From assembly GCA_950295325.1 (NCBI GenBank), contig OX485804.1:15066001-15130000 (forward strand): DNA of 64,000 nucleotides. The letters are read 5' to 3'. The position numbers and the translations under genes were made by a program. Positions within the stretch are counted from its first letter, which is position 1. Each line of letters starts with the position of its first letter. This stretch comes from Polytrichum commune (taxonomy: Eukaryota; Streptophyta; Polytrichopsida; Polytrichales; Polytrichaceae). Positions 39,001 through 50,371 of this stretch are shown in pieces. The notes under the pieces are model-generated. The model searched no databases, was not told the origin of the DNA, and worked only from the letters and a program-made list of their open reading frames with translations.

Positions 39001-41561
39001 TGATCTGGTAGTTTCAAAGATTTGTTTTGTTTTACTTTACTCTCAGTTTTCTAATACCAATTTCATCTCGTACTTGAAACCTAGATCGCTAATCATTTTG
39101 CTCTCTAATACTGTTTTGAAGGGGGATGCTACCCCTATTACCAAGCCGCCACCGATGAAGGGCAATGTAAAGGATAAGAACAAAGACTTGGAAGAAGCCA
39201 AAATTAAGATTGTTATTGCAGGCAGTGGCTGTACAAGTGAGGCGCATGTACGAAATGTGAGTGCAGTTGGCCTTTTTGACATTCCTTTTCACCTACATAA
39301 TGATTTTACTTGTGTTTGGGGTCAATGGCCAGGTGACAAATTCCTAGCACAAGAACCTAGTATACTGACAGATGAAATGAATCACTGAATTTTAATGTGG
39401 GTCAATTGATATGTTGATGTTTCTATATTCATTTTGGTACTACTGAGGCCATAAACCCTTAAAGGTCTGAGAGGTCCATGCTGAGCATCAAGGTGTCATA
39501 CAGAGGGGTTTAATATTACTCGATATTTGCAGTTAAAAGTGTCAAAAGAAACCCTATGTAAATTTGATCCATTTATCTAATGGATGAGTTCAATCGGAGT
39601 GTATATGTAAAATGAATTATAGGAAGATGTGAGCTTGTATAAATTACCCAGACTCAAATACATACCACGTATATCTAATCACTATTGCCACATATGACTT
39701 TAATTTCACTCTCTTTTTAATAGGTTGTGCTAGAAATGGAATCAATATCATAGGACAAAGGGTGGCTCGAACCCAAGGCCTTAACCTGGATCCCATAGGA
39801 ACTCTCAGGTTAAGCTGCCTAAGGCCGGAAGAGTACTTGGATGGGTGACCTTCCTAGCACTTGATTTCCGGTGCAGCTAATCATCTATGGTCAAACCCAA
39901 TCATAGTAGGGTATGTAAACGGGATGTTTTCAATCAACCATGTGGGAATCTAGAGACTTGTTCTTGGGGGAAAATAGGTGCTGGCTGGCTTGTCCGCACT
40001 CATTGAAGGTGATCACCTTCAAAAGGAAGCAGTAGTCTTGGAGGCCTTTAATTCTCGTGATGCCTGTTTGGGGATTACATATAGATTTAGAAGCAACACC
40101 ATAATGCAAGCCAGTGGTAACATTGAAGTCGTTTTTCTTTCTTTCTTTCTTGCTCATGAGAACAAATCAAGTCTCATTTCAATATTTGTTGGGGGTTTGT
40201 ACAAATTGTCACGTATTTTGTATAAACTCACTCCCAGTCCTTCAAGGGTGAATTGGTTGAACGACTCTGTAGGTTCTGCGGGATATGCGCGGTGATGCAG
40301 ATATGGCCATTGAATATTTAATTGCTGAACAAAGTGGTGAACCCAGCCCTGTTCGCTCTTATGGAAGTGATTTAAGTGAATCGAGGGCCAATGGTATTCT
40401 CAATTATCCCTTGGCTTGCTATGATTTTCTTGCATGATAAAGGTAATGAATTGGTAGGTTTTAGCTAAATATCTTTCTTTGTTGGAGCAAACTTATTCCA
40501 TCGGAATAAAATTTATTGTAGTATTATTTAAAGTGGTGTTGTCATCAGGACCAAGTGAACAGATCAATCCGCTTAGGATATCTGCATTAGATGACGATGA
40601 CTCTACCATACTGCCGGCCTCTAATTCTACAAGTGAAAATGGAGGCGATCTTGGCACCAACAATCTTTCAACTGCAACTTTTGAGGTAACCTTCCAATTG
40701 GCAAATCTGAACACGTTGCATGAGACAATAATCCAAGAAGATTAACAATGTCAGTTGTGCATAGAGGATGATAGTTACAAGGCTTTCAAAGTAATGGTTT
40801 AAAATGAAATCCTTGCATCTTGAGCTCAAATATGGGTTGGAAATGGTTACTTTTTCTGACTAGGATATTAAAGATGCGATTGAGATGGTTAGCAAGTCCA
40901 AATTGAGGCCATAGCCACTTTCCTCACATTGTGATCCGTAAGCCAAGTGTGTTCATTGCATCTTAGAAATGGGGTCTGTGAATTACCGCTCTCTAATTGC
41001 TTAGGACATAACCCATAATGCGCAAATTCCATATTTGGATCCCTAAACCTTGAACTAGTGTGATTGGATATATCATAATTTTGGATTAATTCTACTGTGT
41101 TTCGCTGCATTTCTTTCAACATACAAGTACAGTCATTGGGAATTGCCTTAAATATGTAAGTGTCACCTTAGCTAAGACTTTCTTGGATGATGATGCTGAT
41201 TAAAATGGTTGTGCAACTACAGAAGGCAGCCAGGAATAAAGCATGCCCTTGTGGCTCGAAACGGAAGTACAAATCTTGTTGTGGCACATCCAAAACCAAG
41301 ACTACTCTTGCTTATGTTTCCAGGTGCATATTCCTATTTGAGCATCATTTCTAATTTCCATATCTTTGTGTACTATTTTTAGATTCAAATTGTAAATGCT
41401 GTGTTTAACACGAGTCTTGGCACACATGTAGGGCCGAGGAGACTCTTTCAAATAAATTAAGGAAACAAAACGTAAAAATTGCGAAAGGTGTTCATCCCAC
41501 AAGTGAAGTGGGGCGCAATCATCCACCTGAGGTTCTTGACATGGGGGCCCTTTGTATTTGA
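36014..41561 (+). CDS. OTU-domain deubiquitinase with SEC-C motif (OTU7-like)
   Basis: Eleven exons join in frame to 378 codons plus stop: 36014-36058, 36793-36887, 37064-37139, 37652-37801, 38145-38206, 38502-38586, 39122-39256, 40273-40393, 40549-40685, 41223-41323, 41432-41561. The OTU cysteine-protease core is intact: VTADGNCFFR carries Asp41 and catalytic Cys44, and YHDGEHYNSV carries His150. LMTPRWHIRNF and EDGTWAGHMELQA are typical of the OTUD3/OTU7 branch. A UBA-like helix region follows at ~200-245 (GCTSEAHVRNVLRDM). Near the end, ACPCGSKRKYKSCC (~309-322) is a SEC-C zinc motif. Arabidopsis has an OTU protein with the same architecture and similar length. Exon 1 (MGQKRGLKLKVYKHK) is inferred from phase, a good GT and its basic composition, and is the least certain part. 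Confidence 0.92.
36317..36696 (+). repeat. R1 repeat in intron 1 of the OTU gene
   Basis: A near full-length R1, TTAGGTAGACGTGCC at the left and CTACCTTA at the right, standing between the first and second coding exons. Confidence 0.8.
38600..39121 (+). repeat. Tandem duplication in intron 6 of the OTU gene
   Basis: Two ~260-bp units, about 38600-38855 and 38856-39121, share GATTGATA, TTTACTGTAATTTCCAC and CAATTTCATCTC. The second unit ends at the real acceptor of exon 7; the equivalent place in the first reads GTGCTCTAACAG, an acceptor-like decoy. Confidence 0.8.
39760..39877 (+). other. 5S rRNA-like sequence in intron 7 of the OTU gene
   Basis: GGATCCCAT (39788) is followed at 5S-like spacing by GGTTAAGC (39808) and GTACTTGGATGGGTGACC (39833). 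These correspond to the box A and box C regions of the plant 5S internal promoter. The 5' and 3' arms align weakly. CTTAACC (39780) pairs perfectly with GGTTAAG (39808). It is flanked by CTCTCTTTTTAATAG at 39709-39723 and GG-GTATGTAAAC at 39911, which look like splice acceptor and donor. It could be a 5S pseudogene, a SINE3-like or Cassandra-type retroelement remnant, or an exonised structure. Confidence 0.7.
40880..40925 (-). repeat. Short R1 fragment in intron 9 of the OTU gene
   Basis: GAGATGGTTAGCAAGTCC and GGCCATAGCCACTTTCCTCA match the 3' third of R1 in inverse orientation. Confidence 0.6.
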
Positions 41562-43533
41562 ACTATTAGAAATTTTGCCTCAATTCGGCTTCATATATGT
41601 ACAAAATGTTAAGTTTAGCTTCAGGCATTCTTTGTACCCTTTCCTACTTTGTAGACTTGTTCACATTCCATGGAGCAATTGTTTGCCTCAACATTCAAAG
41701 TTGTTTCCATCTACCTTTTTTACTTTGCAGACAATCCAAATTTTGTTAGGGCGGAAAAAATGACTTAGAATTTGGTTCGACACTTCTCAGGAACTTATCT
41801 GAATTATGGTACATCAAAGTTTGTACCATTATAGCTTGTGATGACATTTTACTGGGGCTAGAATAAAAGAATTCAATACACTCCTAGTATAGATTCCAGT
41901 TTTGTCTGATCAAGAGATTGTCATTCACCTTTTCAGTGTCATGGTTTTGATCCACAGTCGACAAGGTCAAATACTGAACATCTTCATTTGGACTTATTTA
42001 TGTTGTCAAGGTTGAAAGTTTGTTGATCCTCTCCTTCCTATACACATAACTGCACCATGGCTTCACCAACTACCTCTGATTGAAATGAAATGGAATTAAT
42101 ATTAAAGTCTGGGAAGCCAAAGGCTTATGGGACTAAAAGTACATCAAGATGTTGATAAAGAGGCTAGTTCTCTAAAGTAATAGAGTACAGTCGCCTCCAT
42201 GAGACAGAGGCTAGTATCAACTTGATGATCCAATTGGAAGAAAGTTTTGAGATTTCCTAGTACTTCATTTTGAAATAGGGAAGGGAAACCTATTTCTAAT
42301 AGAATTGTAGAGGGGGGGGGGGGGGCATTCCACCACAAAGTGTCTCATTTTCAATTACATTGCAAGAGCAAAAGTGACATAATTTTTTTATCTCTAGATA
42401 TTGGGATAGTCAATCACCTGTCAATTTCAATGGCGAGCTTATGATGTGAGTGCGGTAAGCATCGATGATTTTGCATTGGCATGGCGACAATGGTTGCTTT
42501 TGAGTATGTTTCACATTCACAGTTGAAAAAGTCCCATGGAATTCACAAAGTTATCCCACTATGTAAATCTCTAAAGCTATCAGTAATTACATTCTCTTGA
42601 CACCCAGAACCTCCCAAATATTGCTGTACTGGTTTTGAATCATTCTAGGAGTGCTTTTGCAGCTCGTGTCTACAGTGGACTCATGAGTATCATACTGCTA
42701 GCCCAAAAATGAGGCTTGGCATTTTAGATAGCATTTCAAATGGCCATTCCTGTAAAAATAACCTGACCCAACCCAAAAGGGAGATTTAAATATATGTGTT
42801 ATATTGGTGCCTGTAGCAGGTGAAAGAGCCGCCACAAATGTGTGGCTCCTAATCTTCCTGTTCAAGTATGCTGTTTACACACCATCAGCAAGAATGTACT
42901 CAACGTGGAGAACAGTAAAAGATGTACACAAGGATTAGCTAGACTTTTACGAAACCGGAAATCTCTCAAACTCGAAATCATGCAACACTCTTTAGCAAAA
43001 ATTACAGTCAACACCACCACGTGCTCCTCCTGTGACCAATGGGGGTGCATCTTGTGGGTTGGTCATCATCAACAGTCTGTAAGCTCCACTTTGGAGTACA
43101 CAATTCATCACCATCCAGATAATTCCAGCTGCTGCTGCTGCTAGACAATGACGATGATGATGAATGCGTTGTCGTCGAATCGAATCACTTTGCGGTCAAT
43201 CACATGGGACTTAACATTACTCAACTCATATTCGGGGATAAAGCCATCTTTCAGATCCCCCATCTTTCAGTCTTACATCTGGAAGTGATGGGAGGTGGAT
43301 GGGGGTAAATCCAGGTACTATCCTCCGAATAGAAAGAGAATGGAGTTGCAAGTTTGAATAATGTGATGTCACTCTGGAATGAAACCTGGAATTCATTCAA
43401 GCCTCAAACCTTTGTGCAGGGTTGAGTAGTCACCCTAACCCTCAAGTGGCAACATGAAATTCGAGTCTCATGTTGACTATTTGTACATGACAGTATCATC
43501 GTAACTACAAAATATTACACAAGGCTCGAATCT
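41562..43533. other. Convergent intergenic region
   Basis: Lies between the 3' ends of the OTU and WRKY genes, so both 3' UTRs should fall here. I see no other gene. There is a G run at about 42312-42325. Confidence 0.5.
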
Positions 43534-44975
43534 CTAAGACTTGATAGGCACGTGTAGGCATGGGGATAAGTTGGGTGTGTCCATGATTTCGAGCCACGAC
43601 AACGGCTCCTGAAACGCAAAGGCAGATTGTTGGTGCTGCGAGCTGTGGTCAAGGTAGCCAGAGTCCGCATCGATCAATGTGGGTTTAGTTAATTCGTGTG
43701 CCCCGTTAATGCTAACGTAGCTGCCTGCATTCTCCCCATTGTGATCCTGATCCCCTCCTTGACTGCACTCGCTCGACCGCGTGGCCCGGCTGCTCTCTTC
43801 CACCTCAGAGCTGCCTGGTCCAGCAGCTGGCACCTCCCACACACACATGGCGGTGGTTGTGGTGCAGGCCCTGGCTTCCTTGGTCACGGTGGAGGTGGCA
43901 GCCTGCTCTTGATCAGGTGTGGACCCGGTCCCGGGCTGGCACCTATCTGTAGCACCCGTAGGGGTCAGTGTCTTTAGAGCTTGGTGTGGAGTTGCTAAGA
44001 CATTTTAAAGCAGAAAGTCACTTGTGGACTCAGTTCTCGGTCTAACCTCGCACAGTCAACGAATATCCTTCAAAGAAAGTATCCTGTCAGTGAGATGTCG
44101 CATCGTGCTTTTCGTATTCAATACATAGTTTGGGAGTCCGAGAATACATACAGAACTGTTCCAACACAATTTTCATGTTGTTCAGGGGTCCACAACACTT
44201 CTACACATGGCTTAGTAATGTTATGAACATTGTTTTGTAGTTTTTGTCGCATTGTAAAGAATTTGTAAGATAAAGAAATCCTAAGAAATGTTTCTAGGGT
44301 CTCTACGTTGGTACACATGCTTGCTTCAGAGGGAGAAAGATTTTTTAATTTTTTAAAAATAAAATATTTGAAAGTGTTAAATTACCTTTTATAATTCATC
44401 CATAAATGCCATCAGTGGGTTCCTCTCAATGTCCCCTCTCTCTCCAAGTATGTTGCTATGCCTTTTTGTGTTCTAACACATCGTCTATTCAATAGAAGCA
44501 TTATGGTAAACATGCCTCATTTGGTTACTTATCTTAACTGGACCACTATATTTGACTGGTGCATGGTTAAGTGTGGATCTCAAAACGAACACCAAAAAAC
44601 ATGTGCTTAAAAGAGATTGGACCGTGTGCTCAAAATTTGTTAACCATTATGGATTATGAACTCAATAGTCATCATAATTGGGGGACCCTACTTAGTTTTT
44701 TTATGACTCTGACAACTTTTGACTATGAACATCAATGCAGTAACACATGAAATTTGAAAAAATCTCTGAACTGTTGGTAAAATCTTACATCACATTTGCA
44801 GACCCAAGAAAATTCCTAACTCTGAAAGCCAAGTTGAGAATCATGGCAAACAGAAAAAAACTAACCATTAAAGACAAAGTTTGCCGTAGAAGTGATGTAC
44901 AGAGAGTTGATCTAAATTGGAGAGTTGCCCCCCTGAGTCTCACCTTTTTGCAAATCAATGGGAGCAGCAGCTGGA

Positions 44976-45007
<32 letters not shown>

Positions 45008-48000
45008 ATGGTGAGCTGCGGCTCGTGATCTGCTCTTGCGTTGGGATGTGCTGGAGCATGTGTGCTTCCCAACATAGGTCACTTCATACATGGTCGGGTC
45101 TTTGTCGGTGGGCTGAACCATTTTCTTCGCCTTGCACTCCTTGGCGCTGCATTTGTAGTATCCTCTGCATTGCAGGAAATAACAATGTTGGTTGGAGGTT
45201 AGTGAGCCTAAAAAGTGCACTTTTAGCTCTACATCCGCTCCTCCTAGGGTATGTAACACGCGAATAGTACATGATGATTAGCAAATCCAAATTGAGGCAT
45301 ACCCATCTTCCACGATTTTCAAACCTCCTATCAATATCTTACTCAGTATCAAAGTGAAGATACTTTTTCTTCCTAATTGATCATATGGGTTCTCCCAATT
45401 TGTTGAAGATTGAATCTAGTATAGTTAACAAATTTTGAACATGTGGTCTAATCTCTTTTCAACACATATTTTTGTAATATTTTTTTTGAATCCACACCTA
45501 ATCACACGCCACTCATATACATGTGTGTGTTTAAGATAAGTAAGAGCTAGCATTATGCTTGTCCCATGCCTGCTTACTTTGGAGGTATGTGGTCCTTTCA
45601 CGCGGTTGCTCTTTTTTACTAGACACTCATATTTGAGTAGTATGTATATGGTAAGATTGGTACTCAAGAACTAACACCAAAAAGATGTATGATACAATGA
45701 GATTGAATTGTATCAGAATTTAAACGCCATTCTAGATCCAATAGTAAACACACTTGAGAAGACCTATACGATCTTTCAAGAAAGAGAAAGATCCTTTGTT
45801 ATAACCTCTTATAATTTTTGCATCTGAGCTTGGATTGTGATGAAACTTGAAATGATTAAATTTGAGAATTTGCAATTGTGAAGTGGATATGAGAACTCCC
45901 ACTGCCATCCAGGGGCCAAAATTCTCTGTGAACTTGAGTGTATGCCCACAATAGGGCCACTACCCTTAGTTTTGCGTACACCAAAGACACAACCAAAATG
46001 AGCCCACCAGTCCAACTCCATTGTCACCCAGTCGATAAGGTGGAGTGTTATTTCCTATGGCCGATACGAATAACCCCAAATCCCCAAATCCCAAATCCCC
46101 AAAAATATGGCAAAAGAATGCAATTAATCGTCTCAGACATCCTAGAGATTCGACAGATGATAGACCTGACTTGGCAAAGTTGAACAGGCATGTTTGACAT
46201 TTCAAACTGAACCAGGAAATCCAACTCATCATGCAGCATGGTATGATTCCGGCTCAATGAAACCGTACTAGGCATCATAGTTTGGTTTGCTTTAATACCT
46301 GCAGAAAGTTGAATTTTGTATAGCTTTATTGCCGTATTTCTTCCAGCCTCGATGACCGTCATCGGGAATACCTTTCTTCGAATCGCTTCCCGGTTTCAGC
46401 TCCTGAAAGACCACCACTATTTTTGCATCTGGCTCGCCACTTGCTTCCCTGAGATTCAAATTACAAAAGAATCACACTCATCAGGATGACCTAATTGTAT
46501 ACTGCTTTAGCCCTCTTCAGGAAATCCCAAGTAAGTCGTATAAACAGGTTGCCACTACTTGAATCTGTGGTTTAGAGATTGGTTGTGGATCTACAATACT
46601 GGCCCACTTATGATCCTTTGAGTAGAAAATGGCCTACTAATCTCCCAAATCCCAGCAATCAATTTCCACATAGAATAACTCAATAATATAATATTCTACG
46701 AGAATTCATAAGCCATTGGCCTCCTGGAAAGGACAGAATGGGAGGTATAATCACCTCCTGCATTGACAATCTGACCCACACCTATCCAACCTGTCAGTTT
46801 CCATGTGCAATCTTTTCTTTTACTAAAAAGGATTTGTCCTGCACTGGGGGTAGTCGTGAGAGAACATGTTTCTCAGAAATATCGGAATATACTACTTGGG
46901 TTGGAGCATTCTTACTGTAACTATATCATTGTCCAGGCACGGCACCCTGAAATTAAACATTTTGGGCCAACGCCAAAACATGCCACATCTCGTGGCAAAG
47001 ATCTCCTGCAATGCTTCCCGATTGCAGGTATATCTATACACCAAGCAAACATGGGTCTAAACGACACGACCCACAAGTTATGACCATTTTGATACAAATT
47101 TGTCCCTTGCAAGCATGTCTGATTGACACGATGCCATTTTGGACCGTTTGCAAAGAACCATAACCGTAACCAAAGATTCGGTGGGTTGGTATTTCCAAAA
47201 AAAACATGGGTCCTAAATGACATGACCTTGAACAAGTTATCACTGTTTCGACATAAATGTGTCCCTTGTGAGCCAATATGAGTGGCACGATGTCATTTTA
47301 GTCCCTATGTGGGGAATCACAGTTGGAACCAATAATTGAGTGGGTTGGTGTTTCAATACATGTCATAAGAGGCAAACATGACGTGGTCCAAAACAAATTG
47401 TTGACACAAACGTGTTCTTTGTGAGCCAATCTAAGTGACATGACATTGTTATGATCATTTTGGATTGTTTGCAAGAAATCATATGTTACCAAGAATTGAG
47501 TGGGTTAGTATTTCAATACATGGATCAATAAATGACACAAACCAAAACAAGTTATTGAAACAAATGTGTCCCTTGCGAGCCGGTTTGAATGAAGTGATGT
47601 CATTTTGGTTGTTGTGGTTTGTTCACAAGGAATCATCACTGTAACCAAAGATTGAGAGGGTCGATGTTTTAGTGAATGAATCTAAATGATAGAACCCAGA
47701 ACAAGTTACTGACACAAACGTGTCCCTTGTGAGTTGGTTTGAGTGACATGATGACATTTTAGTCATTTTGATTCATTTGCAAGAAATCAAAACTGCAAAA
47801 AAATGTTGAGTGAGTACTAGTAGGATGGTGTTTTAGTACCTATCACGTTTCACGCCGGTTCTTGGTCGGATGGAACCGCGACTCCCTACCTTGGTGACGT
47901 AACTTTGATCTTCATTGTCCAGGTCTTTCAAGTCGCTGCCGTCGACATTAATATTTTTTTGACACGACGACGAGCTTTGATGTTGGTCAAGTGCAGTAAT

Positions 48001-50115
48001 AGCACCTGATGCCAGGGGGCCAACTGGAGGGAGATCGGAGATGGGTGTGTCAATCATGTTCCAGTCCGAATCCATGTTGAGGTTGGATTGCATTCCTGCA
48101 AAATTTTGATCTTGCCGGTGCTCCACATTAGAACCTGCTAGCATCTCCATCGGCTGCTGTGATGGGTCTTCCTCCCCTACACTCCACCCAACCCTCCATT
48201 ACCTTAGTAGTGAAGAAGAATTCCCAAACAACTCCCCAACAATTTCCTTCAACATAAAATATCATCAAATACTAGATGTTGCTAGGGAAAAAGCCAAGTC
48301 CAAAATATGTGAGAAAATAAAGTGGCACCATTTTGGCACATAACTTCCATACTTGGTTTTAATGCAAAGTTTGTCTAAGAGTTATTGGCTCCTAGAAACT
48401 CTCTCCCAAGATTTGACCTCAAGGTTCTCTCCCAGTGCCACATAGTAACTATAAACAAAATAAAACAAACTCAAAGAGTGTAAACTACAACCATTGCAAC
48501 CAATCACAACAACACCTTGTATTGTAGTTTGACACTTATTACACCACTCTCACACAAATGCTTGTCAACCATGTCTATTTTTGGTGGACAACGACCCTCT
48601 CAAGTTGGCCACCCCCATATTCAAAGAAATTCTATATGATGATGATCACAATCAACTAATTACTTGGTGGTTGTCATTTCGAGTTGGCAAGCTCTCAATG
48701 ATGTGTGATGAGTAGTGTATAGTAGTGGTTGTGGTTATTGTCAATGCACCTCATCTCTCCTCCCACAAAAAAATATCCAAAGAAAGTAAACTACAACCAT
48801 CACCAAGTGTGTAGATGTCCCTTCAACATGGACCTACCTGTGTGAGCGGATGGATGCATTAGGCTTAGTGGATTCTAGTGAAAACTTTGTCTAAGAGTGG
48901 TTGCCTCCTACAAATCCTCTCCCAAGCTTTGGCCTTGAAGTAACTACAAAAATAAAAATAAAAAATAGAACCAAAATAAATAAATTTAAAAATTCAACCA
49001 TTATCGCAACCCTTGCCAACTACAGTTTGATAAGTAGGAACAATTGTATCAATTGCGGTTGTCACCAATGCACCTTATCCATGAAAAATGGAACCAAAGA
49101 AAGTAAAATACCACCATCAAGTGCGTAAACACCTCTTCAATAATATGGACCTACCAACATCACATACTACCCATAGAAAACGGAATAGAACCACATAAAA
49201 TATTAAACTAAAACCATCACAACCACTCCCAACTACATTGTGTATCATAATTGACACATCTAAGAACAATTGTGGTTGTGGTTGTGATTAATGCACCTTA
49301 TCCCTCCTTATCCCTCAAAAACAGAAGCCCCCAAAAATTAAATTGCCACCATCAAGTGCGTAAGTACCCCTTCAATATGGACCTACCATTGTTACATAAT
49401 AACCACAAAATACAGAAAAGAACCAAAGAAAGTGAGCTACAACCATCACAACCACTCCCAAGTACACCTTGTATCAAAATTGGACAGGTGAGAACAATTG
49501 TGATTATAGTTGTGATTGTCATCAATGCACCTCACCCCTCAACAATGGGAACCAAAGAAGCCAAGTAAACTCCAACCATCATCATCAACAACCACCGTGG
49601 AATATACTATGAACCTCCTCGCTCACCTGTGTGATCGGATCCAGTCATGAGGCCGTGCGGTGTTTCATTAAACAAATTGTAGATTTGGGGACTCCACAAG
49701 CTGCCCAATCTGCCTGACGGAGTGGAAGGGCCGGTGAAAAGGTGAGGCGTTGAATTCCTCTCCTTTCTCGAAGCCACAATGAGAGGGCTCAAAGGGGTAG
49801 GCAGCTTCAACCTCGGAGACGGCTGGAGCAATAACATCGGAGCAGCCGGAGCTGATCCTTCAGTTTTAATGGCTTCCGACGTCTTTGTGTTGTAGGAATT
49901 CGAAAGAACCCCGTTGTTGGTGGTGGTGGTTGCAGGTTGTTGCAGGCCAGATTGCTGTGGTGGATTATTATTGTTGTTGTAATGGTGGTGGTCACTGCTG
50001 CCAACCCCTGCAGCTGGGGGGACAATCTCCTTGAGACGGCAGAGGGCTAAGTGGCACCAGTCCATGGAGTTTTCAAGCTTGGCTTTCAACGCACGTAGCA
50101 CGGGAGGGGAGATGG

Positions 50116-50149
<34 letters not shown>

Positions 50150-50371
50150 TTGATGTGTGTGCATGTTGCCCGTTGTGGCCAATTCCAAGGCCTGCTCAGC
50201 CCCGGCTCCCTGCTCGGGGGAGTGGATCATCAGCATGTTCCATAGATCCTCTTGGTGGAGGATGGCACGGCTCAGCATCTCCTCCACTTTCTGCACGCAC
50301 TGGGCGGACGACCATTGCCCCCCTCGCATCAGCGCTAGGCCGTGCCTCAAGTTGTTGTTCACTCCATCCAT
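43534..50371 (-). CDS. WRKY transcription factor, HXC-type zinc finger, variant heptapeptide
   Basis: Five exons (50371-49627, 48176-47840, 46448-46299, 45164-44944, 43946-43534) join in frame to 621 codons plus stop. The single WRKY domain spans ~390-447. It has DDGHRGWKKYGNKAI in place of the usual D-G-Y-x-W-R-K-Y-G-Q-K: one extra Gly before Trp396, Arg to Lys397, and Gln to Asn401. Zinc ligands are Cys416, Cys421, His445 and Cys447 (C-X4-C-X23-H-X-C), so HXC as in group III but with a shorter first gap. The intron inside the domain, just before GYYKC, is at the conserved plant WRKY position. The N-terminal exon is rich in Asn; the C-terminal side has a poly-Ala tract. WRKY proteins bind W-boxes in the nucleus. 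DNA binding may be altered by the heptapeptide change (inference). Confidence 0.9.
44503..44887 (+). repeat. R1 repeat, variant subfamily (WRKY intron 4)
   Basis: Standard R1 5' half (GTGCATGGTTAAGTGTGG, AAAGAGATTGGACC) joined to the alternative 3' half seen at 18207, with AATCATGGCAAACAGAAAAA. Confidence 0.75.
44977..45002 (-). repeat. Trinucleotide repeat coding for poly-alanine
   Basis: A run of (CTG)n on the plus strand is read as GCA codons in WRKY exon 4 and gives nine successive alanines, followed by further Ala-Pro residues. Confidence 0.9.
45199..45562 (-). repeat. R1 repeat in WRKY intron 3
   Basis: Minus-oriented, with TAACACGCGAATAGTACATG, TTAGCAAATCCAAATTGAGG and TTTGAACATGTGG. 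It starts about 35 bp inside the intron from exon 4. Confidence 0.8.
45580..45785 (+). repeat. R1 repeat, 3'-truncated, opposite to its neighbour
   Basis: AGGTATGTGGTCCTTTC and CATATTTGAGTAGTATGTA are R1 landmarks. With the 45199-45562 copy it forms a close inverted pair within one intron. Confidence 0.7.
47041..47839. repeat. ~153-bp tandem array in WRKY intron 2
   Basis: TGTCCCTTG(T/C)GAG recurs at about 47101, 47261, 47414 (as TGTTCTTTG), 47566 and 47719, spacing 152-160 bp. Each unit also has GAGTGGGTTGGTGTTTCAAT-like sequence. The last unit runs up to the splice donor of exon 2. Confidence 0.85.
48470..49600. repeat. ~225-bp imperfect tandem repeats in WRKY intron 1
   Basis: Four to five diverged units share CTACAACCATCACAACCA, CAATGCACCT-ATCCCTC, ACCATCAAGTGCGTAA and TTCAATATGGACCTACCA. 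Low GC, no coding frame. Confidence 0.8.

Noticed and set aside
47884-47890. Alternative donor AAG-GTAGGG for WRKY exon 2
   Set aside because: It leaves phase 0, which does not fit the acceptor of exon 3 (needs one base to complete a codon). The donor at 47839 fits and gives a continuous frame.
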